A stretch of DNA of 18,060 nt from Pseudomonadota bacterium (GCA_023419055.1 JAEZYO010001046.1:1-18060), one strand, 5' to 3'; positions 1 through 7,349 are shown, numbered from the stretch's first letter. A program made the numbers and translations. Notes: a model not told the origin generated them from the sequence alone.

Positions 1-1100
1 GGAGCGACCTCGGCCGCTTGCGGAGCCGGCGCCGGGCGCGACGGCGCCGCCACCCCGAAGCGCTCGGCGAGAGCGCGCGCGTCGGCCGCGACCGCGCCGT
101 TCGGGTTCGCTTTCGCGTAGGTCGCGACCTGGAGCGCGACGTCCTCCGAGCGACCGAGCTGCTCGGCGTAGTACATCGCGAGCTGCGCCGCGCGATCATT
201 GCCGACTTCGAGCTCGAGGGCGCAGAGCGAGTACGAGAGCGCGTGTTCGCCCGGGTACTCTTCGGCGAGTGAGATGAAGAGCTGGGCGGCCTCCGAGAGC
301 TCGGCGGCTGGTACTGCTTGACCCGCCTGAAGCCGTTCCAGGATCGCCGTCGCGAGCAGCTGCCGCAGCGTCGCGTCACGCCCGCCCTCGATGGCGCGGG
401 CGTTGCGGAAAGCTTGCGCGGCGTTCGCGAGATCTCCCGCGCTGCGCCGAACTTCGCCCTCGTCCTGATAGAGCGCGACCTGGCGCTCCCGGTCCTCGAC
501 GAGCGCGATTTCGAGCGCGAAATACGGGATCGCTTCGAGCCACTCGCCGGCGGCCTTGTGCAGCTCGCGCGCGGCATAGATCGCGTACTGGGCGGCGGGA
601 TCGTACTCGATCGCGCGACGATAATTCTCGATGGCCTTGCGCGGCTGGCTGAGCGGCGGCTCCGACCAGAGCCTGCCGAGCTCCTCGTGGATCGTGCTCA
701 CCTGCGCGCGTAAGGCAGGATCGCTAACTGCGAGCGGCGTCATCGCTTTGGCGCGACGCTCGAGCAAGGCGACGAGCGCCTTGGCATCCCCCTTCTCACG
801 GTAGAGCTCCGCCAGCCGGTCCGCCGGAGCAGACTGCGTCGGATCGCGATCGATCGCGATCATCAAGGCGCGCGCCGCCCGGTGCGCGTCACCGAGCGTG
901 ATGGACCAGACGCTCGCGGCTTCGGTCAGCCAATGGCAGGCCAAAGAAGGGTCACTGGTCGCCGTCCCGACCTTTTCGAGCAGCATCGCGTACGATTTCG
1001 GATCGCTCTGCCCGGCCTGATGCGCTTGGTTGATCGCGTCTTGGTCATGCGGATTCTGGACCAGACGTTGGACCAGCGCCTCCATCTCACGAGGGTCCAT
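1..1100 (-). CDS. TPR-repeat protein, C-terminus beyond the left edge
   Basis: The minus strand is open from an ATG at 1100-1098 to the window edge, giving at least 366 residues. An in-frame TGA lies about ten codons upstream of the ATG, so this ATG (or the one five codons later) is the start. The product has no signal peptide and is almost entirely helical. It contains TPR-like units, for example KAIENYRRAIEYDPAAQYAI followed by ARELHKAAGEWLEAIPYFAL, and later AQAFRNARAIEG and AAQLAMYYAEQLGRSEDVAL. The visible part ends in an Ala/Pro-rich linker (PSRPAPAPQ), so another domain probably follows. It lies 118 bases downstream of a Ser/Thr kinase on the same strand. TPR proteins next to Hanks kinases are common in myxobacteria and may be partners or substrates, which is inference here. 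No Shine-Dalgarno sequence is evident. The exact function is unknown. Confidence 0.8.
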   Translation of the reverse strand, partial: MDPREMEALVQRLVQNPHDQDAINQAHQAGQSDPKSYAMLLEKVGTATSDPSLACHWLTEAASVWSITLGDAHRAARALMIAIDRDPTQSAPADRLAELYREKGDAKALVALLERRAKAMTPLAVSDPALRAQVSTIHEELGRLWSEPPLSQPRKAIENYRRAIEYDPAAQYAIYAARELHKAAGEWLEAIPYFALEIALVEDRERQVALYQDEGEVRRSAGDLANAAQAFRNARAIEGGRDATLRQLLATAILERLQAGQAVPAAELSEAAQLFISLAEEYPGEHALSYSLCALELEVGNDRAAQLAMYYAEQLGRSEDVALQVATYAKANPNGAVAADARALAERFGVAAPSRPAPAPQAAEVA

Positions 1101-1163
1101 ACTGCGCAGGACCGTAACATGCGGTCTTCACACACGGCAACGCTCGCACGCGCCTCTTTTCAG

Positions 1164-1193
1164 TCGGATCTTCAGAGTCTCAGCCAGATCCGA
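1164..1193. repeat. 8-bp inverted repeat between kinase and TPR gene
   Basis: TCGGATCT (1164-1171) and AGATCCGA (1186-1193) are perfect inverted copies separated by 14 bases. They lie in the 118-base gap between the kinase stop and the TPR gene start. No T-run follows on the minus strand, where transcription passes, so a classical intrinsic terminator is not supported. It could be an operator or an RNA stem. Confidence 0.35.
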
Positions 1194-1218
1194 AGCGCGC
1201 TCTTCACACCAAATAAAT

Positions 1219-2727
1219 CTAGTCGAAGCGGCCGTAGCGCTCGTTGCCCTTGCGCTCGAGTTTCGGAGTCGCCGAGGCCGGTGCGCGTTTGCCCCCGTTT
1301 CGCTTGATACGAGCCGAACTCGCTGGTTCGGGTGATGACACGACGGATCGATTCGTCGAAAGGGCGGGAGCAGGCGCAGAATTTTCTACGGGAGCCGTAG
1401 TCGATTCACGAGACTCGGAGAGCGCCGCGACCTGGGAGCGTTCACTGGTTCTCAGCGGCTCGGCGGAGATCGGCTCAGCGGCCGGTACCACTGCTGCAGG
1501 CGGCGTCGCCGTCCGCAACGAAACGACCGCGGTAGCGGCGGACGCGAGCAGCGCGAGCAGCAACACGGTGATCCACGTTCGACGCGTGCGACGTGGCGGC
1601 CGAGGTGGCGCGACGCTCGTGAGGTGGACTCCGCTCGCTGCGCTGCCCGCCTCCTCCACCGCCGCGTCGATGAGAGCGATGAACGCCTCTGCGCTCTGCG
1701 GGCGTTCCGACGGTGCCTTCGCGAGCGATCTCCGCAGCACGCGCTCGAGCCCCGGAGGCAAGTCGATGTCCGGAGCGATCTCGGAGAGCGGCGCGGGCTC
1801 GTCCTTGATGTGCCGCGCCATCACCACCACCGCGTCGTCGTCGGCGAACGGCGCTCGCCCGGTGAGCATGTGATAGTAGAGAACGCCGAGCGAGTAGAGA
1901 TCGCTCCGCGCATCGAGGGGAGCTCCCTGCGCTTGCTCGGGCGACATGTAGCGAGGCGTGCCGAAGACGGTGCCGGCCTGAGTCTCGAGCACGTCGAGCG
2001 GGCCGCTCTCGCCGCCCATCCACTTCGCGATCCCGAAGTCGAGCACCTTGCAGATCTCGCGCGAGGTGCTCGCGACCGGCTTCGTCAAGAAGAGATTGTC
2101 GGGCTTCAAATCTCGATGAATGATGCCCTTCTGGTGCGCTTCGGCGAGCGAGAGGAGGGCATGTCGAACGAAGCGCGTCGCCTCTCTCCAGTTGAGGCGC
2201 CCCGTGCGCTTCAGCCGCTCGCCGAGCGTCTCCCCCTCCAGCATCTCCATGACCAGAAACCACGAGCCGTCCTCGGCTTCGCCGAAGTCGAAAGCCGTGA
2301 CGCTGTGCGGGCTCGCGAGCGAGCTCACCGCGCGCGCCTCGCGCTCGAAGCGGGCCTTGGCCTCCGGATCGTAGGCGCGATCCCGCCGCATGATCTTGAG
2401 CGCGACGTCACGGCCGACCGCCTCCTGCCGGGCGCGGTAGACGTGACCCATCGATCCACGACCGAGTCGTGACAAGATGGTGAAGCGACTGGCGAACGTC
2501 GTGCCGAGCAGCGGATCGTCACCCGCCTCCGCGAGCGCGTACACGTCGACGAAGGCGAGCCCGTGATCGGGACACCGCGCCACGACCCCCGACTGCGGCA
2601 CGTAGCCGGGGAATGACTCCGGCTCGCGGCGGCAAAGCGGGCAGGTGAGACGCGAACCGCGTGACGGCGGCAGCGTCGCGTCCGAAACGGAGACCGGCAT
2701 GGAGGGGACCGCGATCAGCCCGACCAT
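1219..2727 (-). CDS. Hanks-type Ser/Thr protein kinase with N-terminal zinc-ribbon-like motif and one TM helix
   Basis: A 502-residue product. Residues 29-55 hold a CPLC...CPDH pattern (C29, C32, C52, H55) that may bind zinc. The kinase domain spans about 82-355: glycine loop LGRGSMGHV (88-96), catalytic Lys in VALKIM (K111), HRDLKPDN (204-211), DFG (230-232), GTPRYMSPEQA (257-267) and RSDLYSLG. All catalytic residues are present, so it should be an active RD kinase. A Pro/Arg linker leads to one hydrophobic helix (about 385-404). A Ser/Ala/Pro-rich tail follows, probably outside the inner membrane. A second Met at residue 10 (2700) is an alternative start, and neither start has a clear Shine-Dalgarno. 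The downstream same-strand TPR gene and upstream lipoprotein/TPR pair suggest a signalling neighbourhood. Its substrate is unknown. Confidence 0.95.
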   Translation of the reverse strand: MVGLIAVPSMPVSVSDATLPPSRGSRLTCPLCRREPESFPGYVPQSGVVARCPDHGLAFVDVYALAEAGDDPLLGTTFASRFTILSRLGRGSMGHVYRARQEAVGRDVALKIMRRDRAYDPEAKARFEREARAVSSLASPHSVTAFDFGEAEDGSWFLVMEMLEGETLGERLKRTGRLNWREATRFVRHALLSLAEAHQKGIIHRDLKPDNLFLTKPVASTSREICKVLDFGIAKWMGGESGPLDVLETQAGTVFGTPRYMSPEQAQGAPLDARSDLYSLGVLYYHMLTGRAPFADDDAVVVMARHIKDEPAPLSEIAPDIDLPPGLERVLRRSLAKAPSERPQSAEAFIALIDAAVEEAGSAASGVHLTSVAPPRPPRRTRRTWITVLLLALLASAATAVVSLRTATPPAAVVPAAEPISAEPLRTSERSQVAALSESRESTTAPVENSAPAPALSTNRSVVSSPEPASSARIKRNGGKRAPASATPKLERKGNERYGRFD

Positions 2728-2835
2728 ACACGCCGAACGCGTTCCGAACCAATCGGCGGCCCACCGCGGAGCTTTCCCCGCTCGAGACCCGCGCTGTAAC
2801 AGTCGAGAGTTACTGGGTATTGCTCTCGAAGAGGC

Positions 2836-3108
2836 TCAGCGCCGACCGGAGCCGCCGGACTCACCCGCACCCCCGACCTCGCACCCCTGGTCGATTTCAC
2901 CCGAGCAGTCGTTGTCGACGCCGTCACCACACGCGTCCACCGGCTGGCACTCCCGGCAGCGGCCGAGCCCGCAGACATTCCCGACGGGGCAGGCCGGCGG
3001 CCCGATCACGCCCTCGGCTTCGCACCTCACCTGCCCGAGATCGTCGTGGACCAAGAGCGAACAAGCGGACGCCAACAACGCGAGGGAGGAGAGCAGCACC
3101 GATCGCAA
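2836..3108 (-). CDS. Small lipoprotein with MopE-type metal-binding motif
   Basis: A 90-residue product read from a TTG at 3108-3106. The N-terminus is Met-Arg-Ser followed by a hydrophobic stretch ending LLASAC, a somewhat non-canonical lipobox, so it is probably exported and lipidated. The mature part is Cys-rich, with CPVGNVCGLGRCRECQPVDAC followed by a DGVDNDCSGEIDQGC segment. That segment matches the 'putative metal-binding' repeat family typified by Methylococcus MopE (PF11617). It ends in a Gly/Ser-rich tail. The start was chosen because GGGAG lies nine bases upstream and the next codons form a signal peptide; a GTG three codons later is possible. The start lies two bases past the stop of the upstream TPR gene, so the two are probably co-transcribed and translationally coupled. 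A surface or periplasmic role is inference. Confidence 0.7.
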   Translation of the reverse strand: MRSVLLSSLALLASACSLLVHDDLGQVRCEAEGVIGPPACPVGNVCGLGRCRECQPVDACGDGVDNDCSGEIDQGCEVGGAGESGGSGRR

Positions 3109-3110
3109 CT

Positions 3111-3854
3111 TCAGAAGCTCCCGCTGAGCCGGAGTTCCGCGTGTCGGGGAGCATCGGGTGTGCGTCCGAAGTAGAGCAGTACGGCCCCCGACCCGGAGAG
3201 GAGGCCCACCGCGAAGGCGATGTCGGCGATGCGCGCCAGATCTTCGGCTTCCTCCACGCGCTGCTCGAGCTCCTCGACGTCGACTCCGTCTCCAGTGCTC
3301 TCCCCTCGCGGATCGCGCGCGAGCGCCTGAACGCCGAACACCGTTCCGACGAGCAGAGCCGCGACCGAGATGCCGCCTGTCGCGAACACCCACTCATCGA
3401 GCTTTCCACGCGGCGGTTTGGGAGCCGGCGGGGGAGCCGGGCACGGCGCCGCTAGAGAGCTCGAGCTCGAACGCGGCGTGAGCTCGGCGCGCGCGCCTTC
3501 GAGCCTTCGAATCGCGTCGCGCGCCCGCTCGAGTTCCGCGTCGTCGGTCTCGAGCTCGAGATAGCGCGTCAGGTAGTGGATCGCGTCCTCGAAGCGGCCG
3601 AGCTTCTCCGAGACGACGGCCAGGTTGTAGACGAGATCCTTCCCGGTCGGGTCGAGCCCGTACGCGACTTCGAGCTCACCGAGCGCTTGCCGATACTTAC
3701 CCCCGCGGTAGTAATCGAGCGCCTTCTCGAAGTGGCGCGCCGCCTCGGTCGACGGGTCCCCGCCTTCCCTCACCTCGTCCCGGCGTGGCGGCTCCGCGCG
3801 AGCTTCTGGGGCAAAGAGCAAGATGACGCTCGTAAAAGCGAGCCAGCGGAGCAT
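3111..3854 (-). CDS. Exported TPR protein with C-terminal membrane helices
   Basis: A 247-residue product with a signal peptide (MLRWLAFTSVILLFAPEARA, cleavage about residue 20). TPR-like helices cover about 35-105, including HFEKALDYYRGGKYRQALGE and LVYNLAVVSEKLGRFEDAIHY. A Pro-rich linker (about 135-150) follows. A clear TM helix (about 157-177), an acidic helix (VEELEQRVEEAEDLARIAD) and a second hydrophobic segment (about 211-229) complete it. The architecture fits the myxobacterial group of periplasmic TPR proteins anchored by a C-terminal helix pair. It is the first gene of a probable two-gene unit with the small lipoprotein downstream. It is divergent from the DUF4190/thioredoxin gene at 3915, with 60 bases between the starts. 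The function is unknown; a scaffold role is inferred from the TPRs only. Confidence 0.9.
   Translation of the reverse strand: MLRWLAFTSVILLFAPEARAEPPRRDEVREGGDPSTEAARHFEKALDYYRGGKYRQALGELEVAYGLDPTGKDLVYNLAVVSEKLGRFEDAIHYLTRYLELETDDAELERARDAIRRLEGARAELTPRSSSSSLAAPCPAPPPAPKPPRGKLDEWVFATGGISVAALLVGTVFGVQALARDPRGESTGDGVDVEELEQRVEEAEDLARIADIAFAVGLLSGSGAVLLYFGRTPDAPRHAELRLSGSF
3118..3122 (-). promoter_or_regulatory. Ribosome binding site GGGAG deciding a TTG start
   Basis: On the minus strand GGGAG precedes the TTG codon at 3108 by nine bases. It lies within the last codons of the upstream TPR gene. This supports the TTG start and translational coupling of the two genes. Confidence 0.5.
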
Positions 3855-3900
3855 TCGTCGCGGGAGCTTACTCCAAAGTCCTACGCGCTTTTCGGAAAGC

Positions 3901-3906
3901 TATACT
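3901..3906 (+). promoter_or_regulatory. Possible -10 element TATACT
   Basis: TATACT matches five of six bases of the sigma-70 -10 consensus and lies eight bases before the GTG at 3915. No good -35 hexamer is seen 16-18 bases upstream. If it is real, transcription would start almost at the GTG, giving a leaderless or near-leaderless message. That would agree with the absence of a Shine-Dalgarno sequence there. Confidence 0.3.
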
Positions 3907-3914
3907 GACCGAGC

Positions 3915-4793
3915 GTGAACCCCGCCCCCCGCCTGCCCGAAATGCCGCCGCAAGGTTCGCGTCTGAACTCGACGGCCGTTTTCTCTCTGTGCGCGAGCGT
4001 GGCGGGCTTCATGTGTTTGTTCGGCTTCGGTGGGATCCTCGGCGTGATCCTCGGCCTCGTGGCGCGCTCGGAAATCGCGCGCTCCGAGGGCCGCGAGCAC
4101 GGTCGCGGGGTCGCGAACACCGGGCTCGCGCTGGGCATCGCCAACGTCGCGGCCCTGTTCATCGGCCTCGCCGCGCTCATCACGGTCGCCGCGAGCAGGT
4201 CGTCGAGCGTTTCAGCCGCGCCGACCGCCGCCCCCATCGCGCCGCCGTTCTTCCCCCCCACGCCCGCGCCAGGACCCTCACCCCAAGCGGTAACACCAGA
4301 AACATTGGGTCAGGCCACGCGCGAGCGCGACGGCCGAACCACCGTGATCGGCAAGATCACGCTGGTCGATCCGGGAGCCGACCCGGGTCGTCTCCCTGCC
4401 CTCCTCACGAGTGAGCTCAGAGCGGCCGAAGCCGCTCACCAGCTTCCGGTGCTGTGGGTGGTGAGCCCCGATTGCTCGCCGTGCAACGGCGTCGCGGTCT
4501 CGCTCACGGATCCCAAGCTCCAAAAAGCGCTCGAGGGCGTGCGGTTGCTCCGCGTCGACGTCCGGGAGTTCGCCCCGGAGCTCGACCGGCTGGGCTTGCC
4601 GCTCGACCGGATCCCAGGGTTCGCGCTGTTGGGACCGGACCTCCGGGTGCTCGACTATGTCGACGGAGGTGAGTGGGACGCCGACATCCCGAAGAACATT
4701 GCCCCAGTCTTGGGCGCTTTCGTCCGCGGGACGTACTCGCAGCGGCGTCACGAGTTTCGCGCGACGCTGCGCGGCGGCGAACAAGCGCTGTGA
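3915..4793 (+). CDS. DUF4190-like membrane protein fused to thioredoxin-like CSPC domain
   Basis: A 292-residue product. Residues about 18-93 resemble DUF4190-type small membrane domains: two hydrophobic segments (about 22-50 and 68-93) flanking LVARSEIARSEG and GRGVANTGLALGIANV. A Pro/Ala-rich linker (about 100-125) follows. The C-terminal half looks like a thioredoxin-fold domain, with hydrophobic strand LPVLWVVSPD, CSPC (C187, C190), then VRLLRVDV and an IPGFALLG segment whose Pro (P234) fits the cis-Pro position. With both cysteines present it could do thiol-disulfide chemistry, though CSPC is not the classical CGPC. The thioredoxin part has no signal beyond the helices; with an even number of helices it may be cytoplasmic. 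The start is GTG at 3915; ATG at 3942 is an alternative, and neither has a good Shine-Dalgarno. It precedes the pseudokinase by 160 bases. Confidence 0.8.
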   Translation: MNPAPRLPEMPPQGSRLNSTAVFSLCASVAGFMCLFGFGGILGVILGLVARSEIARSEGREHGRGVANTGLALGIANVAALFIGLAALITVAASRSSSVSAAPTAAPIAPPFFPPTPAPGPSPQAVTPETLGQATRERDGRTTVIGKITLVDPGADPGRLPALLTSELRAAEAAHQLPVLWVVSPDCSPCNGVAVSLTDPKLQKALEGVRLLRVDVREFAPELDRLGLPLDRIPGFALLGPDLRVLDYVDGGEWDADIPKNIAPVLGAFVRGTYSQRRHEFRATLRGGEQAL

Positions 4794-4953
4794 TTCAGAA
4801 GCGTGGCTCGGGTCTCCCACCCATAGGAGGCTCCTTTTCGCGCGGTCTCAGGGTGCGATACCAGGGACGGAAAAGTCGCAATCTGACGGAAAGCGCCGCG
4901 AACGGAACCGAGTACCCACTTCGCCGCGCCCGGACTAACATCCGCCCTTCTCT

Positions 4954-6513
4954 ATGACGAGCCCTCAGCATCTGGTCACTCCTCTACCGGTCGGCACCGC
5001 CGTAGTTCCGGGGACGCTCCGTGCGCGACTCGAAGAGCTCCGCGCTCGCGGCACTCAGCTCAACCTCAAGCAGGCCGTTGGCATCGTCGTTCCTCTTTGC
5101 GTGGAGATCGCGAACCTGCACCGCGCGGGTCAGCGGATCTTCGTCTACCCGTCGAGCGTCATCGAAGACGACCTCGGCTATTTCCGAGTCGCGACCGACC
5201 TCGCGCAAAAGGCCCCTATCCTCCCTCGCGACAAGGCTTGTCTCGCGCCCGAGGCTCGGAGCGGTCAGCCGGGCGGCGCTCGCTCCAGCGTCTTCGCGAT
5301 TGGTGCGATCCTTTACGAGCTCGTGACCGGACAAGCGGTGGGGCCGGGCATGCGTCGCCCGAGCGAGATCGTGAGCTCGCTTCCGCAAGGGCTCGAGATG
5401 GTGCTCGCCAAGTGCCTGGTGTCGGATCCGGCGAACCGTCCCGACGATCTGAACGCGCTCGCTCAGGCGCTCCATCAGTTCGCGCCTCCCGGAAGCGTCG
5501 CGCCGCCGCCTCCTGCAGACGTGGGGCAGCTCGACCAGTCCGACGGGTTCGAGGTCGACGTCTCCATGTCGCTGATGCCACCGGCGCCTCGGTCCGGCGC
5601 GGTCGCGGCGGTTCCGTCCTCGCCGTACGACATGCCGGTTCGCTCGCAGCCGAAGCCCGCCTCCGGTCAGCGCCCGAACGCCACGAACGAGCTCGCAACC
5701 CTCAAGGCTCGCCTCGAGTCGGATCCGCGCCCTCGCTACGTCGTCATCAAGGACGGCATGGACCACGGACCCTTCAGCGCCGTCGAGCTCCTGCAACAGA
5801 TTGCGAGCAACACCTTTACGGAAGACGACCTGATCCGTGACGCCCTCACGAAGGACGAGCGTCCGATCAAGGATTGGGACGAGTTTGCTCCCTTCGCCGA
5901 GAACGCCCGCCTCCACCGTGACGTCCGAGCGGAGAAGCAGGCGATCGAGCGAGTAGTCGCTCAAGAGAGCAAGAGCACGACGGCGAAGGCGGTGCTCGTC
6001 GCCGCCGTCGTCGGGTTGCTCCTCGCGGGCGCCGCGGTCTGGTTCTTGACCGTGAGAGGCTCGAAGAGCGACGAGATCGCCATCCACAACGACACCCAAT
6101 CGAACATCGAAATCGACGCGGGTCTGAACGTGACCAAGAAGGGTGGCGGCAAGGGTGGCCGGGTCATCGGCAAGAGCGGCGGCTTCCCCATCCTCGGCGG
6201 CGGGCAGAGCTGTGAGTCGGCGCAGGCCGCGTACGTGGAGGAAATGAACGTGGGCGGGCCGCGCGGGCAAGCCGACCTCACGGCGGGCCAGTACGCGTCC
6301 ATCATGAACAGCGGCAGCTATTTCGGTCACTGCGGGGTGCCGAACAACGTCGGCATCAAGATCTGCGCCGCGGTCCAGAACGGCCGCGCGGTGGGCGTCA
6401 CCGTGACTACCAGCCCGCGCAACGGGAAGATGGAAGCGTGCATCGCGGGCGGGGTCCGGGGCCTCAAGTTCCCGAGTCACCCGAAGCTCGACGTGACGCG
6501 CACGACGTTCTGA
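4954..6513 (+). CDS. Probable pseudokinase with GYF-like domain, TM helix and C-terminal Cys domain
   Basis: A 519-residue product. Residues about 38-175 resemble the C-lobe of a Hanks kinase: IANLHRAGQRIFVYPSSVI aligns with the HRDLKPxNI loop, LAPEA (97-101) with the APE motif, SSVFAIGAILYELVTGQAVG with the DxxSLG helix region, and DPANRPDDLNAL with subdomain XI. The HRD aspartate is lost, and there is no glycine loop or catalytic Lys because the N-lobe is missing. Residues about 260-312 fit a GYF_2-type domain (RYVVIKDGMDHGPFSAVELL). One TM helix spans about 345-366. The distal domain (419-519) has Cys residues at 420, 460, 471 and 496 and resembles the C-terminal domain of AgmX/PglI-type myxobacterial proteins, a tentative match. 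It is likely a membrane-spanning scaffold. No Shine-Dalgarno precedes the ATG. The sctJ-like gene follows after 32 bases. Confidence 0.85.
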   Translation: MTSPQHLVTPLPVGTAVVPGTLRARLEELRARGTQLNLKQAVGIVVPLCVEIANLHRAGQRIFVYPSSVIEDDLGYFRVATDLAQKAPILPRDKACLAPEARSGQPGGARSSVFAIGAILYELVTGQAVGPGMRRPSEIVSSLPQGLEMVLAKCLVSDPANRPDDLNALAQALHQFAPPGSVAPPPPADVGQLDQSDGFEVDVSMSLMPPAPRSGAVAAVPSSPYDMPVRSQPKPASGQRPNATNELATLKARLESDPRPRYVVIKDGMDHGPFSAVELLQQIASNTFTEDDLIRDALTKDERPIKDWDEFAPFAENARLHRDVRAEKQAIERVVAQESKSTTAKAVLVAAVVGLLLAGAAVWFLTVRGSKSDEIAIHNDTQSNIEIDAGLNVTKKGGGKGGRVIGKSGGFPILGGGQSCESAQAAYVEEMNVGGPRGQADLTAGQYASIMNSGSYFGHCGVPNNVGIKICAAVQNGRAVGVTVTTSPRNGKMEACIAGGVRGLKFPSHPKLDVTRTTF

Positions 6514-6521
6514 GGCAATAG

Positions 6522-6545
6522 GGGTTCTCCCTCGGGGGAGAACCC
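6522..6545 (+). promoter_or_regulatory. 10-bp hairpin covering the RBS of the sctJ-like gene
   Basis: GGGTTCTCCC (6522-6531) and GGGAGAACCC (6536-6545) form a perfect 10-bp stem with a four-base loop, ending at the base before the ATG at 6546. The purine-rich Shine-Dalgarno GGGGGAG lies partly in the loop and mostly in the 3' arm, so folding would hide it. There is no T-run, so a standard intrinsic terminator is unlikely. A translation-control stem or rho-independent pausing site between the pseudokinase and the sctJ-like gene is inferred. Confidence 0.6.
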
Positions 6546-7349
6546 ATGCCTTCGTCGAAGCTTCGTCCGATCCTCGCTGGTCTCGCGCTGCTCGCGGCCG
6601 CGTGCAGTGTGCCGGTCTCGTCGAACCTGAGTGAAGGAGACGCCAACCAGGCGCTCGTCGCGCTCGAAAAACAGGGCATTTCAGCGACCAAGGAGCGCGA
6701 CCCCGAGGGCGCAGAGAATACCTTCCGCGTCGTCGTCTCTCGGGACGATGCTTCCGGCGCGGCGCTCGTTCTCACCCAGGAGAACCTCCCCCCCGGCCGC
6801 ACCCCCGGCGTCCTCGACGCGGGGGGTCAGGGCAGCATGGTGCCGAGTCGGCTGGCGGAGCATGCGCGCCTGATCGCGGGCACGAGCGGCGAGCTCGAGC
6901 GTTCGCTGCGCGCGATCGACGGCGTGGTGTCGGTGCGGGTTCACCTGGCCGTGCCCCCGCGCGACTCGCTCTCCCTCGACGAATCCGGTCAGCAAGCGAC
7001 GGGATCGGTGCTCGTGCGCCATCGAGGTGCGACTCCGCCCCTCGCCGTGAGCGACGTGCAGCGTCTGGTGGCTGGCGCCGTGCCCGGCCTCGCGGCGGAG
7101 CAAGTGTCCGTGGTCATGACGCCCGCGCCCACACCCGCACGCATCGCTGACCGGGGACTTTCGCAGTTCGGCCCCATCGCCGTCACCAAGGGCTCGATGA
7201 CACCGCTTCGCGCGATGGTGGGCGCCGCAGTCGCGGCGAACGCGCTCTTGCTCGGCTGCCTCTACCTCCTCTGGACTCGGCTGCGCCGCACCGAGCGCGA
7301 GCTCATCGAAGCGCGGGCCGGGGAGCGCCCGGTTCAGGCCAAGCGTTGA
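6546..7349 (+). CDS. SctJ/YscJ-family type III secretion inner-ring lipoprotein (orphan)
   Basis: A 267-residue product, close to the usual SctJ length (about 245-270). It has a lipoprotein signal peptide ending LLAAAC (C20). The mature N-terminus matches the SctJ ring-building fold: NLSEGDANQALVALEKQGI, then an alpha/beta segment with FRVVVSRDD. The second ring motif follows: LAEHARLIAGTSGELERSL, then AIDGVVSVRVHLAVPP, and VQRLVAGAVPGLAAEQVSVV. A single TM helix (about 221-243) and a basic cytoplasmic tail complete the family topology. In injectisomes this protein forms the inner-membrane ring and is related to FliF. No other secretion gene is in the window. Its TGA overlaps the TTG start of the following ABC ATPase, so the two are translationally coupled. 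The ATG is fixed by the signal peptide and by GGGGGAG just upstream. Confidence 0.85.
   Translation: MPSSKLRPILAGLALLAAACSVPVSSNLSEGDANQALVALEKQGISATKERDPEGAENTFRVVVSRDDASGAALVLTQENLPPGRTPGVLDAGGQGSMVPSRLAEHARLIAGTSGELERSLRAIDGVVSVRVHLAVPPRDSLSLDESGQQATGSVLVRHRGATPPLAVSDVQRLVAGAVPGLAAEQVSVVMTPAPTPARIADRGLSQFGPIAVTKGSMTPLRAMVGAAVAANALLLGCLYLLWTRLRRTERELIEARAGERPVQAKR

Noticed and set aside
1..1307. Plus-strand open frames across the left edge
   Set aside because: The minus frame is continuously open with TPR-like sequence, whereas the plus frames are Arg-rich shadows.
2728..2835. A tRNA or terminator in the gap downstream of the MopE-like lipoprotein
   Set aside because: GTAAC/GTTAC and GCGGAG/CCCCGC stems are short or mismatched, and no T-loop or cloverleaf can be drawn.
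4984..6480. Long minus-strand open frame opposite the pseudokinase
   Set aside because: It mirrors the codon pattern of a well supported plus-strand gene in high-GC DNA, and its product shows no recognisable motif.
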